Below are positions 37,210 to 45,657 of a stretch of DNA of 49,400 bases, in pieces. Position 1 is the stretch's first letter. Every line of letters starts with the position of its first letter. The notes beneath the pieces were generated by a model. That model made no database searches. It had not been told where the DNA came from and saw only the letters and a list, made by a program, of their open reading frames with translations. This DNA comes from an uncultured Oscillospiraceae bacterium (lineage in GTDB: Bacteria > Bacillota > Clostridia > Oscillospirales > Acutalibacteraceae), in the NCBI GenBank assembly GCA_949289045.1, contig CASEMN010000015.1:1-49400 (forward strand). The letters run 5' to 3'. The position numbers were made by a program, and so were the translations under genes.

Positions 37210-37866
37210 ATGAAAGTTCTTGTAATCGGCGGAGGAAAACTGGGATATTACCTTACAAAAATGCTCCTTGAAAGCAATTATGAAATAAGGCTTATAGATA
37301 ACAGCAGAGAAGCGTGCGCTTACGCCGCGGATAATCTTGATGTTCCCGTAATCTGGGGAGACGGAACAAGCGTTGAAACCATCAGACAGGGAATCGGTGA
37401 CGGATGCGACGTTATTATCGCTGTAACGGGTAAGGATCAGGATAACCTTATCGCCTGTGAAATTGCCAAAAAGAAATACGGAGTAAAAAAAGCTTTTGCC
37501 CGTTCAAATAATCCGAAAAACGCCGAGGTGCTTAAAGCTCTCGGAGTAGATATAGCAGTAAGCTCAACTCAGATTATCGCAGGACTTATAGAGCATGAAG
37601 TCGGCGGAGCTGAGGTTAAGTTTATAACCAACGTAAACGAAGGAGACGCAGTAGTAAGCGAGTTTTCGGTTCCCGAAAACTGGAGGCTGTCGGGAATATA
37701 CCTGAGAGATCTGGATTTGCCTGAAAACTGCGTTATAATTTCCATAATGAGGGGAAGGGATATGCTTATTCCACGAGGAAACACCCCCGTTATTTCCGGC
37801 GATGAGGTAATGGCCCTTACTGTGGGCAGCGCCGGAAGAAAGCTTAAAAAGCTTTTTGAAGGATAA
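37210..37866 (+). CDS. TrkA/KtrA-type NAD(P)-binding regulatory protein 2
   Basis: 218 residues. Same architecture as its neighbour: VIGGGKLGYYLTKMLL at residues 5-20, acidic LIDN ending strand 2 (prefers NAD over NADP), TGKDQDNLIACEIAK, then a TrkA-C domain. The two are clearly different in sequence, so an old duplication or a heteromeric RCK pair is likely. GGGAGG precedes ATG 37210. The gap to sufC (140 bp) contains a structured segment. Confidence 0.9.
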   Translation: MKVLVIGGGKLGYYLTKMLLESNYEIRLIDNSREACAYAADNLDVPVIWGDGTSVETIRQGIGDGCDVIIAVTGKDQDNLIACEIAKKKYGVKKAFARSNNPKNAEVLKALGVDIAVSSTQIIAGLIEHEVGGAEVKFITNVNEGDAVVSEFSVPENWRLSGIYLRDLDLPENCVIISIMRGRDMLIPRGNTPVISGDEVMALTVGSAGRKLKKLFEG

Positions 37867-37900
37867 AGGAAGCAAAAATTCCAATAATAAAGCCGGTTAT

Positions 37901-37970
37901 CCTTTCGAACTTTCGGGCCGCTGTGTACCTTTGCGGCTGCAGGTTCTGCCGGCGGCAGTATTCCGAAAGG
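37901..37970 (+). promoter_or_regulatory. Structured leader upstream of sufCB
   Basis: CCTTTCG (37901-37907) pairs with CGAAAGG (37964-37970). Enclosed are hairpins GCCGC/GCGGC (37917-37937) and CTGCC/GGCAG (37946-37958). Together they can form a three-way junction about 37 bases before the sufC start. Not matched to a known riboswitch. Confidence 0.4.
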
Positions 37971-38006
37971 TTTATATACATATACTGAAAAGCAAAGGAG
38001 TATAAT

Positions 38007-38735
38007 ATGCTGGAATTAAAAAACATTTCTTTCCGGGTAGGCGAAAAAAACGCCGAAACGGAGATAATTGACGATATAAGCCTTACCGTTGAGGATAAAA
38101 AGACCCTTGTTATAACGGGTCCTAACGGCGGCGGCAAGTCAACTCTTGCAAGGCTTATTATGGGTATAGAAAAACCCACCTCCGGACAGATTATTCTTGA
38201 CGGAGAGGATATAACAAATCTTTCTGTTACAGAAAGAGCAAAAAGAGGTATAGGCTATGCCTTTCAGCAGCCTCCGAGATTTAAGGGACTCACTGTCCGC
38301 AGGCTTCTGAGCCTTGCACATGGCAGCGAGCTTCCGGAGGATGAGTGCTGTGCATACCTTACCAACGTAGGACTTTGTTCAAAAGATTACCTTAACCGAG
38401 AGGTGGATGCATCTCTTTCAGGAGGAGAGGTTAAGAGAATAGAGATAGCCACAATTATGGCGAGAGATTTAAAGGTTGCAATCTATGACGAGCCTGAGGC
38501 GGGAATTGACCTTTGGAGCTTTACAATGCTTGTGGACAGCTTCCGTGCAATGAAAAAAGTACGCAGCGAAAGCGTAGTGCTTATTTCCCATCAGGAGAGA
38601 ATAATGCAGCTTGCCGACGATATTGCAGTTGTGGCAGGAGGAAAAATCAAGACCATCGGTCCGAGAGAGGAGGTATTCCCCAACCTTATGGGACAGTTTG
38701 GCAGTGCCTGCGAGTTCAGGGGAACGAGGAACTAA
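38007..38735 (+). CDS. sufC: Fe-S assembly ABC ATPase SufC
   Basis: 242 residues. Cytoplasmic ABC-type ATPase that drives the SufB scaffold. Walker A GPNGGGKST near residue 40, signature LSGGEVKR, Walker B KVAIYDEPEAGID, and the switch His in LISHQER. SufC-type features (EPEAGID rather than transporter DEPT; no membrane subunit) separate it from importers. AAGGAG lies seven bases before ATG 38007. sufB follows after three bases. Confidence 0.92.
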   Translation: MLELKNISFRVGEKNAETEIIDDISLTVEDKKTLVITGPNGGGKSTLARLIMGIEKPTSGQIILDGEDITNLSVTERAKRGIGYAFQQPPRFKGLTVRRLLSLAHGSELPEDECCAYLTNVGLCSKDYLNREVDASLSGGEVKRIEIATIMARDLKVAIYDEPEAGIDLWSFTMLVDSFRAMKKVRSESVVLISHQERIMQLADDIAVVAGGKIKTIGPREEVFPNLMGQFGSACEFRGTRN

Positions 38736-38738
38736 AAT

Positions 38739-39659
38739 ATGAATAAGACAGATTATAATTTGCTGGAATCAATAGCCGATATGCACGGCATTCCTACAGC
38801 CGGAGCCTATAATATAAGAAAAAACGGTCAGGGCGTTGAGCGTCACAGCACCGAGAATATAACAATTGAACCTAAAAAGGATAAGCCGGGAATAGATATA
38901 ATCGTAAAGCCCGGCACAAAGGGAGAAAAAGTTCACATTCCGGTTATCGTTACCGAAACAGGTGTAGATGATGTTGTCTATAATGATTTCTATATCGGCG
39001 ACTGGGCAGATGTAGATATAGTAGCCGGCTGCGGAATACACAACTGCGGCAGCGAAAAAAGCGAGCACGACGGAATACACGTTTTCCATATCGGTAAACA
39101 CGCAAGAGTGCGTTATGTTGAGAAGCACTACGGTGAAGGAGAGGGCACAGGCGAAAGAATCCTCAACCCCACAACCGTTGTGGAAATGGATGAAAACTCC
39201 TACTGTGAAATGGAAATGGTGCAGATAAAGGGAGTTGACTCAACTCAGAGAGATACAACAGCTTCTCTTAAAGCCGGGGCAAAGCTTGTGATAAACGAAA
39301 AGCTCATGACTCACGGCAAGCAGTATGCCCGTTCCGACGTTGTAATCAATCTTGACGGCGAGGATGCCTCAGCACAGATTATTTCACGTTCCGTTGCAAA
39401 GGATGAGTCCGAGCAGATTTTCTATCCGAGAGCTGTGGGTAACGCACCTTGCCGAGCCCATGTTCAGTGCGATTCCATTATTATGGATAACGCAAAAATC
39501 CGTTCCATTCCCGAAATTGCCGCAAATCATGCTTCGGCTCAGATAGTCCACGAAGCGGCAATAGGAAGAATTAATAACGATCAGCTTATTAAGCTTCAAA
39601 CCTTCGGTATGACCCAGGAGGAAGCGGAAGAGGTAATAATTCAGGGCTTCTTAAAATAA
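38739..39659 (+). CDS. sufB: SufB/SufD-family Fe-S scaffold protein
   Basis: 306 residues, much shorter than E. coli SufB (about 495) and close to the minimal SufB-like proteins of two-gene systems. The right-handed beta-helix core is present, with Cys in AGCGIHNCG, ENSYCEME and HVQCDSI (the last at the position of the functional SufB Cys), and VHEAAIGRINNDQL near the end corresponding to the SufB HEA/E segment. No SufS, SufU or SufD gene is adjacent, so the sulfur donor must be encoded elsewhere. Three bases after sufC. Confidence 0.88.
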   Translation: MNKTDYNLLESIADMHGIPTAGAYNIRKNGQGVERHSTENITIEPKKDKPGIDIIVKPGTKGEKVHIPVIVTETGVDDVVYNDFYIGDWADVDIVAGCGIHNCGSEKSEHDGIHVFHIGKHARVRYVEKHYGEGEGTGERILNPTTVVEMDENSYCEMEMVQIKGVDSTQRDTTASLKAGAKLVINEKLMTHGKQYARSDVVINLDGEDASAQIISRSVAKDESEQIFYPRAVGNAPCRAHVQCDSIIMDNAKIRSIPEIAANHASAQIVHEAAIGRINNDQLIKLQTFGMTQEEAEEVIIQGFLK

Positions 39660-39737
39660 AAGCTTTAATTTTCGAAAAGCGCATTGGAATAATGCCTTTT
39701 CAGAAAAATAAAATATTTTCCGAAAAGGAGAAAAACC

Positions 39738-41510
39738 ATGGATATCTTTAACATTGACTTTTCATCCTTTGCATCAAATAAAAACGGCGGTGGAAAAGAG
39801 CATCAGGCAGTAGTCGCTCCGCCGAAAGCGGGACTTAAATTACTTATTACTATTGCCGTCACAATTGTCGGAGCGCTTATCGCCTTTTACTTTATGCTTC
39901 CGCCCATTTCACTGAAAGCGCCGGAATTTTACACATACCTTGTGCTTGTTCTGGTAATTTACGGTGCAGCATCCTTTGTAATCAATGGAGCTAATACAAC
40001 TCCGGCATATATGCCCTATGTTGTAAAGAAGCGCATTAAAATTCCCGCAATAATCGTGGGCGTTATAATTGTAATCGCTCTTATAGGAGCTTTGGCTTCT
40101 TCGGTTATTTTCAGAGCTTCATCCTATAAGGATCTGCTGAAAGTCAACGAGGGAACATTTGCTGAGGATATCGAAGAGGTGGATTTCAATACAGTTCCTC
40201 TTCTTGACGGTTCCGCCGCTGCAACTCTCGGTGAAAGACAGATAGGCTACCTTGACGATATGGTATCTCAGTTCCTTATTCAGGATGATTATTATAATCA
40301 GATCAACTACAAGGGACACCCCGTAAGAGCAACAACTCTTATGTATGCCGATGTTATCAAATGGCTTACAAACCGCAGTGAGGGTCTTCCCGCATATGTA
40401 GTTGTTGATATGGTTACACAGAAGGTCGATATTGTCCGTATGCCGGAGGGTCAGGGAATCAAATATTCTCCCGCAGAGCATTTCGGCAGACTTCTCGAAA
40501 GACATCTCAGGTTCCAGTATCCCACTTATATTTTTGATACTCCCTCCTTTGAGATTGACGAAGAGGGACATCCTTACTGGATATGCCCCCATCTTGATAA
40601 GACCATAGGTCTTTTCGGAGGTAAGGACGTCAAGGGCGTTGTAATAATGGATGCTGTGACAGGTGAGAGCGAATACCATGAGGTAGAGGAACTAAAAGCC
40701 AACGAAAATTACCAGTGGATAGACAGAGTTTATTCTTCCGATTTGCTTATTGAGCAGTACGATTATCACGGAACTCTCCAGAACGGATTCATTAACTCAG
40801 TTATCGGACAGAAGGACGTTAAGGTTACAACTGAAGAGTATAACTATCTTGCAATAAACGATGACGTTTATCTTTATACAGGCGTAACCTCAATAACCAG
40901 CGACCAGTCCATTGTGGGCTTTGTGCTTATAAACCAGCGCACAAAGGAGGCAACCTTCTATCAGCAGGCCGGTGCAAAGGAAAATTCCGCAAGAGATTCC
41001 GCAAGGGGTGCCGTACAGCAGTACGGTTATACGGCAACGTTCCCGCTGCTTCTCAATATCAGCGGACAGCCAACGTACTTTATGTCTCTTAAAGATAACT
41101 CCAACATCGTTAAGATGTACGCAATGGTAAACGTTGAGCAGTGGTCGGTAGGCACGGCAATAGGAAAGACCGTGGAAGAATGTCTCGATAACTACGTTGA
41201 CCTGATGGATGAGCAGGGTATATCCATTGACGACGATATAAAGGTTGAGACGGATACCGGCACGGACGGGGAGACCCAGGAGCCGACTACGGTAACAGTT
41301 GAGGGAACCGTAGCGGATATAAGAACCGCAGTAAAGGACGGCAACAGCTGGTATTATATTAAACTTGACTCTTCACCGTCATATTACAGCACAACCGCAA
41401 GCGAAAACGAAAGCGTTGTAATTCTCAATACGGGAGAAAAGCTGCGAATAACTGTAGAGAAGAATGAGGGAACTATAATCCCGGCAAAGAAGATTGAAAA
41501 GATAGAGTAA
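39738..41510 (+). CDS. Large membrane-anchored protein of unknown function
   Basis: 590 residues, not assigned to a named family. The N-terminal about 35 residues are polar (Gly/Asn/Lys), then three TM helices (about residues 32-52, 64-84, 100-122). An extracytoplasmic region of about 460 residues follows, with many Asp/Glu/Tyr and no Cys-rich motif. A Thr/Glu-rich linker (EVETDTGTDGETQEPTT, near residue 515) separates a final about 75-residue beta-rich domain with an OB-like pattern. AAGGAG precedes ATG 39738. Similar proteins are likely in other Clostridia, but function is unknown. Confidence 0.8.
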   Translation: MDIFNIDFSSFASNKNGGGKEHQAVVAPPKAGLKLLITIAVTIVGALIAFYFMLPPISLKAPEFYTYLVLVLVIYGAASFVINGANTTPAYMPYVVKKRIKIPAIIVGVIIVIALIGALASSVIFRASSYKDLLKVNEGTFAEDIEEVDFNTVPLLDGSAAATLGERQIGYLDDMVSQFLIQDDYYNQINYKGHPVRATTLMYADVIKWLTNRSEGLPAYVVVDMVTQKVDIVRMPEGQGIKYSPAEHFGRLLERHLRFQYPTYIFDTPSFEIDEEGHPYWICPHLDKTIGLFGGKDVKGVVIMDAVTGESEYHEVEELKANENYQWIDRVYSSDLLIEQYDYHGTLQNGFINSVIGQKDVKVTTEEYNYLAINDDVYLYTGVTSITSDQSIVGFVLINQRTKEATFYQQAGAKENSARDSARGAVQQYGYTATFPLLLNISGQPTYFMSLKDNSNIVKMYAMVNVEQWSVGTAIGKTVEECLDNYVDLMDEQGISIDDDIKVETDTGTDGETQEPTTVTVEGTVADIRTAVKDGNSWYYIKLDSSPSYYSTTASENESVVILNTGEKLRITVEKNEGTIIPAKKIEKIE

Positions 41511-41554
41511 GATTTTTATCTTAAAAGCGACAAACATTATGTTGAAGTAAAATG

Positions 41555-41587
41555 AAAAGCAGGCATCGAAAGATGTCTGCTTTTTGC
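41555..41587. terminator. Bidirectional terminator
   Basis: AAAAGCAGGCATC (41555-41567) pairs with GATGTCTGCTTTT (41572-41584) with one wobble, T-run on both sides. Confidence 0.85.
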
Positions 41588-41640
41588 CTTTGTAAGATAG
41601 GATTGATACCCAACTTAAAAACATAATGAATTTCTATTTG

Positions 41641-41979
41641 TCAGTGACGGCTTTTAACAAAGATTTTTACTTTTTTATTTTTAATTCTGCACTGTTTTAT
41701 TACAAAAGCAGTACCTCTTGATTTCCCGTCCCAAAATGCAAACACTTCGTCAGCATAATCAATAATCTGCAAGTTGCGGTATAGGGGAGCGGTGCGTCCG
41801 TATTTTTCATATTGAGGCAAGAACTCCGTCAGCTTTATGTTGTTGGCGAGAGCGTATTCTCTTGCACAGGTATCTATTCCTCTTGCACCGCCGGAGACAA
41901 TTTCCGTTACACCCTGAGGCAGATATTTACTGAGATTAACTATATTTAAATTTCGTGAACCAATAACTGCAAGTTTCAT
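41641..41979 (-). CDS. Second SLOG-superfamily (DUF2493-type) protein
   Basis: 112 residues. Starts MKLAVIGSRN, then SGGARGIDTCAREYA (the glycine-rich ligand loop) and a late DYADEVFAFWDGKSRGT segment, matching the DUF2493/YspA branch of SLOG. Probably binds a nucleotide-type ligand; unrelated in detail to the SLOG gene at 20114. ATG 41979 has AAGGAG upstream. Divergent from the XRE/RHH cassette with a 186-bp gap containing its operator candidate. Confidence 0.85.
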   Translation of the reverse strand: MKLAVIGSRNLNIVNLSKYLPQGVTEIVSGGARGIDTCAREYALANNIKLTEFLPQYEKYGRTAPLYRNLQIIDYADEVFAFWDGKSRGTAFVIKQCRIKNKKVKIFVKSRH

Positions 41980-42113
41980 TATATTCTCCTTGAAATTAAT
42001 GCGTCAATATAAATTCCTTTTTGTAATGACGTAATATTTCCGCTGATATTGAACAGCTATTGCTAATATAACACATACAATGAATACAATCAACACTTTA
42101 AGAAACTATTATA

Positions 42114-42152
42114 AACACCTATTGTGTACTAATGAAATTTACAATAAGTGTT
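42114..42152. promoter_or_regulatory. Inverted-repeat operator upstream of the first XRE gene
   Basis: AACACCTATTGT (42114-42125) and ACAATAAGTGTT (42141-42152) are 11/12 inverted arms separated by 15 bp, ending 13 bp before the XRE start. This is the expected position for autoregulation. Confidence 0.55.
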
Positions 42153-42165
42153 GAGGTGTAACACT

Positions 42166-42462
42166 ATGATTAAAGACTTACCAAACAGATTGCGGGAATT
42201 ACGCATGAAATACGGTTATTCACAGAAAGCAGTGTCACAGAAAATTGGTATTTCTCCGTCTATTGTCTCCGGGTATGAATCGGGAGAAAGAACACCCAGT
42301 ACAGAGGTGTTGTTGTCATTGGCTTATTTATATGGTTGCAGTACAGACTATTTGTTAGGAAAACAAAATGATAACTCCCAATTAGTTCTTGATGTGAGCG
42401 GGTTAAGTGATAAACAAATTAATGCCATTAAAAATATTGTAGAAGCAATAAAGGAAAAATAA
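42166..42462 (+). CDS. XRE-family regulator 1 of the XRE/RHH cassette
   Basis: 98 residues. Cro/C1 HTH at residues about 6-60 (YSQKAVSQKIGISPSIVSGYESGERTP broken by short turns), then a C-terminal helix (LSDKQINAIKNIVEAIKEK) typical of dimeric phage/ICE-type repressors. ATG 42166 is used; an in-frame non-ATG extension to 42148 would place the start inside the operator arm. TTGAGGTG is the SD. Confidence 0.88.
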   Translation: MIKDLPNRLRELRMKYGYSQKAVSQKIGISPSIVSGYESGERTPSTEVLLSLAYLYGCSTDYLLGKQNDNSQLVLDVSGLSDKQINAIKNIVEAIKEK

Positions 42463-42549
42463 TTTTATAAGGAAAAGCAGAAGTATTGTACACATACCGA
42501 ATACGAATAGCTTTATAATAGGGTTATATAAGCTAAGGAGAGTTTAATC

Positions 42550-42726
42550 ATGGAAGACAAGCTTTTACGGTATACACTGAGAGTAGACCGCTTGCTTTTT
42601 AAAAAATTCCGTTATATTGCTGAATCCGAAGGGCGCAGTGCTAACAAGGAAATCGAGCAATATCTTAAAAAACGTGTTGCAGAATATGAAAAAGAGTTTG
42701 GTATTATTGAAACTGATAAAGATTAA
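42550..42726 (+). CDS. Ribbon-helix-helix (Arc-like) protein 1
   Basis: 58 residues. A short beta strand RYTLRVDRLLFKKF followed by two helices around ESEGRSANKEIEQYLKKR, the Arc/MetJ ribbon-helix-helix pattern (dimer binding DNA through the strand). The GRSANKEI turn matches the second RHH gene. AAGGAG (42535-42540) is nine bases before ATG 42550. It sits between two XRE genes. Confidence 0.8.
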   Translation: MEDKLLRYTLRVDRLLFKKFRYIAESEGRSANKEIEQYLKKRVAEYEKEFGIIETDKD

Positions 42727-42754
42727 ATTTTAAACTCTTTGGCAGGTTAAGAAA

Positions 42755-42997
42755 ATGCTGATTAAAGATGCTATAGTTATGCGCCTTAAAAATATTTGCA
42801 AAGAAAAAAATATATGTTTCAACGACCTTGCAGTCCGTTCAGGAGTTACTCCGTCAACAGTTTACAGCTTGATGAAAGAAGAACGGCGGGATTTATCGGT
42901 AATTACGCTGAAAAAGCTCTGCGACGGTCTTGATATGACTATTACCGATTTTTTTGAAGATGATATTTTCAGAACATTAGAGCAGGAAATAAAATAA
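42755..42997 (+). CDS. XRE-family regulator 2 of the XRE/RHH cassette
   Basis: 80 residues, a bare Cro/C1-type HTH domain (NDLAVRSGVTPSTVYSLMK, then LKKLCDGLDMTITDFFE). Single-domain repressors of this kind often act with a partner that supplies dimerisation or ligand sensing. Starts 28 bases after the first RHH gene and is followed 11 bases later by the second, so the four genes are probably one transcript. Confidence 0.85.
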   Translation: MLIKDAIVMRLKNICKEKNICFNDLAVRSGVTPSTVYSLMKEERRDLSVITLKKLCDGLDMTITDFFEDDIFRTLEQEIK

Positions 42998-43008
42998 GGA
43001 GCTTTATC

Positions 43009-43179
43009 ATGGCTATTAAAAGTTTATCCATTCGTATTGATGAAAAGATGCTTGACAAACTTCATGTAGTTGCTGATTATGAAGGACGCAGTGCCAACAG
43101 CCAGATTCTTATTTTAATCCGTGATGCCATTGAGAAATATGAAGAAAAACACGGAGAAATAGAAATCGATAAAAAATAA
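43009..43179 (+). CDS. Ribbon-helix-helix (Arc-like) protein 2
   Basis: 56 residues. IKSLSIRIDEKMLDKL strand-helix, then the shared EGRSAN turn and a second helix LILIRDAIEKYEEK. Paralogous to the RHH protein at 42550 (both end in an acidic I-E-x-DK tail). AAGGAG (42996-43001) precedes ATG 43009. Last gene before the terminator. Confidence 0.8.
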   Translation: MAIKSLSIRIDEKMLDKLHVVADYEGRSANSQILILIRDAIEKYEEKHGEIEIDKK

Positions 43180-43215
43180 ATATCATGTATTTGAGTTTTA
43201 AATCAATCCATTTAA

Positions 43216-43246
43216 AAAGCGCCATGGTTTTACATGGCGCTTTAAA
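43216..43246. terminator. Terminator of the XRE/RHH cassette
   Basis: AAAGCGCCATG (43216-43226) pairs with CATGGCGCTTT (43233-43243); lies between convergent genes. Confidence 0.85.
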
Positions 43247-43271
43247 ATTATCCCTTATATATCCGTGCGTG

Positions 43272-44207
43272 TTATTTAACTGCATAGGCTAAGCCTTTCC
43301 CGCCTAAGGGCATTGAATTGCCCGATGAAATAGAAGTGCTCACCATGCCGCTTCTCATGTTTATGTTACCGTTTGAACCGATATAGGCGGTTACTCCGTT
43401 TTCGTCGGCTGTAAAGTGCAGCTCTGAATGAGCTATCTTTTCAAGCTTGAAACGGACATCGGGGAAAATGCGGCTTTGGTTGTTCGTTATAACTGCATAT
43501 TTAGGCGAAAGGGTTTTTGCCCAGAAAGCAGAGGTTGAGCCGGCGTAGCCGTGATGGCCAACTTTAAGCAAATCAATTTTACCTATCTGTTTTGCAATTC
43601 TGCGTTCATCGCCGTCTTTATAGTTAAGATCTCCCGCAAGAAGCACCCTTGTGCCCTCCTTTTCCACAAGGGTGACTACGGAGCTGATGTTTTCGCCGTA
43701 CTTTATAAAACGCTTTCTCTGTGAGCCGTTGAAAAATGTAATTTCAAAATTTCCCAGTTTCTCTTTGCACTGTTCAAAATCCGAAATTCTCTCTACATTT
43801 CTCTCTTTAAGAGCGTTAACCATCTGATCATATACCTCCTGGTTATCCCAGCGAAGGCGCTCCATTACAAAAACTTTGCTTTCATCGTACTCTTTTAAAT
43901 ATGCCTTCTTTACTTTTATATCAGGATGAAGAATTACTGTATCGAAGCCGCCGATATGGTCGGAATGTGCATGAGTGCCCACTATAAAGTCGAGGGTGAC
44001 CTTTCCGTCTCGTCCCCGGCAGTTTTTGAGAAGATAATCTACAACCTCTTCTTCATATCCCTGCAAATTAAGATGGGGCTTGTCTGCGGGAAAGTCGCTG
44101 TCCTCTGCGGCGTCAATCATTGCGAATCTTCCGTCGCTTTCAAGTATTATACAGTCTGAATGACCTGTATTGAGAAAATGTATTTTGTCGGATGTCTGAC
44201 CTGTCAT
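43272..44207 (-). CDS. MBL-fold metallohydrolase, ComEC C-terminal-domain-like
   Basis: 311 residues. Metallo-beta-lactamase fold with THAHSDHIGG (zinc ligands, near residue 77), LLAGDLN and KVGHHGYAGS, the pattern of the soluble ComEC/Rec2-type hydrolase domain. There are no TM helices and no competence domain, so it is a free cytoplasmic hydrolase of unknown substrate, possibly a nuclease or phosphodiesterase. A Ser/Gly-rich tail (STSISSGNSMPLGGKG) follows the fold. ATG overlaps the TAA stop of the upstream HAD gene by one base (TAATG). Confidence 0.85.
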   Translation of the reverse strand: MTGQTSDKIHFLNTGHSDCIILESDGRFAMIDAAEDSDFPADKPHLNLQGYEEEVVDYLLKNCRGRDGKVTLDFIVGTHAHSDHIGGFDTVILHPDIKVKKAYLKEYDESKVFVMERLRWDNQEVYDQMVNALKERNVERISDFEQCKEKLGNFEITFFNGSQRKRFIKYGENISSVVTLVEKEGTRVLLAGDLNYKDGDERRIAKQIGKIDLLKVGHHGYAGSTSAFWAKTLSPKYAVITNNQSRIFPDVRFKLEKIAHSELHFTADENGVTAYIGSNGNINMRSGMVSTSISSGNSMPLGGKGLAYAVK

Positions 44208-45040
44208 TATTTTTCCCCCTGTACATAACGGTTAAGGGCAAAAGCCATTGCGCTTTCATCGCAGCTGCAAATTATTTCTTTTGCCTTTTCTTTCAGGTCG
44301 TCGCAGGCGTTGGAAACGGCAAGAGGTATTCCGGCAGCGCTCAGCAGAGTGATATCATTTCTGCTGTCGCCCATAGCCATAACCTCTTTTTTTGATATTC
44401 CCAGTTTTTCGCAAAGCTTTTTAAGGGAGCTGCCCTTATTTACTCTTCGCTGTAAAATTTCCATATTACTTGCCATTGAAGTAGTAAGCTCTGTATATTC
44501 AAGCTTTCCTATTCTTTCAAAAGCTTCTTTACGTTCGTCTGCGTCGCTGAAAAATATATTGAACATTTCGGCGCCTTCTTTGCTTTCCGTCAGAAAAGCT
44601 TCAAGATTTTCAACGCCTTTTCTCGAAGCGGTAAGAACGTCGTGATAATTTTCCTCTACTCGGTAGTGAATATACGACTTCTTTGTAAGCTTCGATTTTT
44701 CAGTTACCGGTACACCTTTTGTATATACCTCAATCATTGTGTCATATTCTGAGAGTATGCTGAAAAGTTCCAAAGTGTTTTCCTTGGAAAAAGTGCTTTT
44801 CCATATCTCATTGCCGTCACGGTCAAAAATTACCGCTCCGTTTGAACAGATGCAGTGAGTATATGATTTTCTTTCCCGCAATTCTTCGGGCATTTCATAA
44901 AAACTGCGTCCCGTTGTTGGAACTATATAAAGTCCTTCTTTTACTGCCTTTTCCATAGCTTCGAAATTTTCGGTGCTTATCTCGCCGTTTGAAGCTATAA
45001 GAGTTCCGTCAAGATCTGTTGCAGCAAGTTTAATCGCCAT
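44207..45040 (-). CDS. HAD-superfamily Cof-type phosphatase
   Basis: 277 residues. Motif I LAATDLDGTLIA (nucleophile Asp near residue 8), motif II VPTTGRS, a cap domain, and motif IV AMGDSRNDITLLSAAG near residue 225. Cof-type HADs dephosphorylate sugar phosphates or cofactors such as FMN; the exact substrate is unclear. ATG 45040 fits the conserved MAIKLAATDLDG start; the longer in-frame ATG at 45058 is less likely. Middle gene of a minus-strand GtrA-HAD-MBL operon. Confidence 0.9.
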   Translation of the reverse strand: MAIKLAATDLDGTLIASNGEISTENFEAMEKAVKEGLYIVPTTGRSFYEMPEELRERKSYTHCICSNGAVIFDRDGNEIWKSTFSKENTLELFSILSEYDTMIEVYTKGVPVTEKSKLTKKSYIHYRVEENYHDVLTASRKGVENLEAFLTESKEGAEMFNIFFSDADERKEAFERIGKLEYTELTTSMASNMEILQRRVNKGSSLKKLCEKLGISKKEVMAMGDSRNDITLLSAAGIPLAVSNACDDLKEKAKEIICSCDESAMAFALNRYVQGEK

Positions 45041-45085
45041 GTTTTGCCTTCCTTCCATCTTTGCGGAACTGCTGTTATCCGCTAA

Positions 45086-45592
45086 TTATGCAACACTTTT
45101 TCTTCTGTGAATTACAAAGCGGCTCAGCGGATAAGTCCAAACTGTGGGCAATGTCATAACAATGAGTTTTACAAGCATATCAACCCAGAAATTGTTCCAG
45201 CCGTTATTTGTAATCCATGTTCCTAAAAATGCACCAAACCATGTGTTAAAGGTAATTGTGCATACGACCATTATAGCATAGAGTATGGAAGAAACAAGTG
45301 GATTTACATCTGACTTAAAGGTAAGCTTACGGTTCATAATGTAAGCGGCGGCATATCCTATTATTGCCGAAATGAGATAGGAATAAAGATAACCTTTATA
45401 CTCTATTCCCAAAAAAGTAAGAATGGGACTGTCTTCAACGGGAACTCCCTGTAATGAGCTGAACACGACGTACTGTAAAAGGGCATAAACTGCCATTTCA
45501 AGAATTGAGGTACTGGCTCCCGTAAAAGCGAATTTAATGAACTTCCAAATTTCCTTGTGCTTCTCTACAAACAGCACTGCTTTTTCTTTCAT
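45086..45592 (-). CDS. GtrA-family membrane protein
   Basis: 168 residues, four TM helices. KFIKFAFTGASTSILEM at the N-terminus and YIMNRKLTFKSD (N-R-x-x-T-F motif) in the middle are GtrA family marks. GtrA proteins are thought to carry or flip polyprenyl-linked sugars for cell-surface polysaccharide decoration. AAGGAG is seven to eight bases before ATG 45592. Its upstream region, shared with mmcQ, contains a four-box TTAACA-type array. Confidence 0.9.
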   Translation of the reverse strand: MKEKAVLFVEKHKEIWKFIKFAFTGASTSILEMAVYALLQYVVFSSLQGVPVEDSPILTFLGIEYKGYLYSYLISAIIGYAAAYIMNRKLTFKSDVNPLVSSILYAIMVVCTITFNTWFGAFLGTWITNNGWNNFWVDMLVKLIVMTLPTVWTYPLSRFVIHRRKSVA

Positions 45593-45657
45593 CTTTTATT
45601 GCTCCTTTTCATGCGTTGATTTTAGAATATATCAGTCATTTGCCTCAGTCAAGCGAG

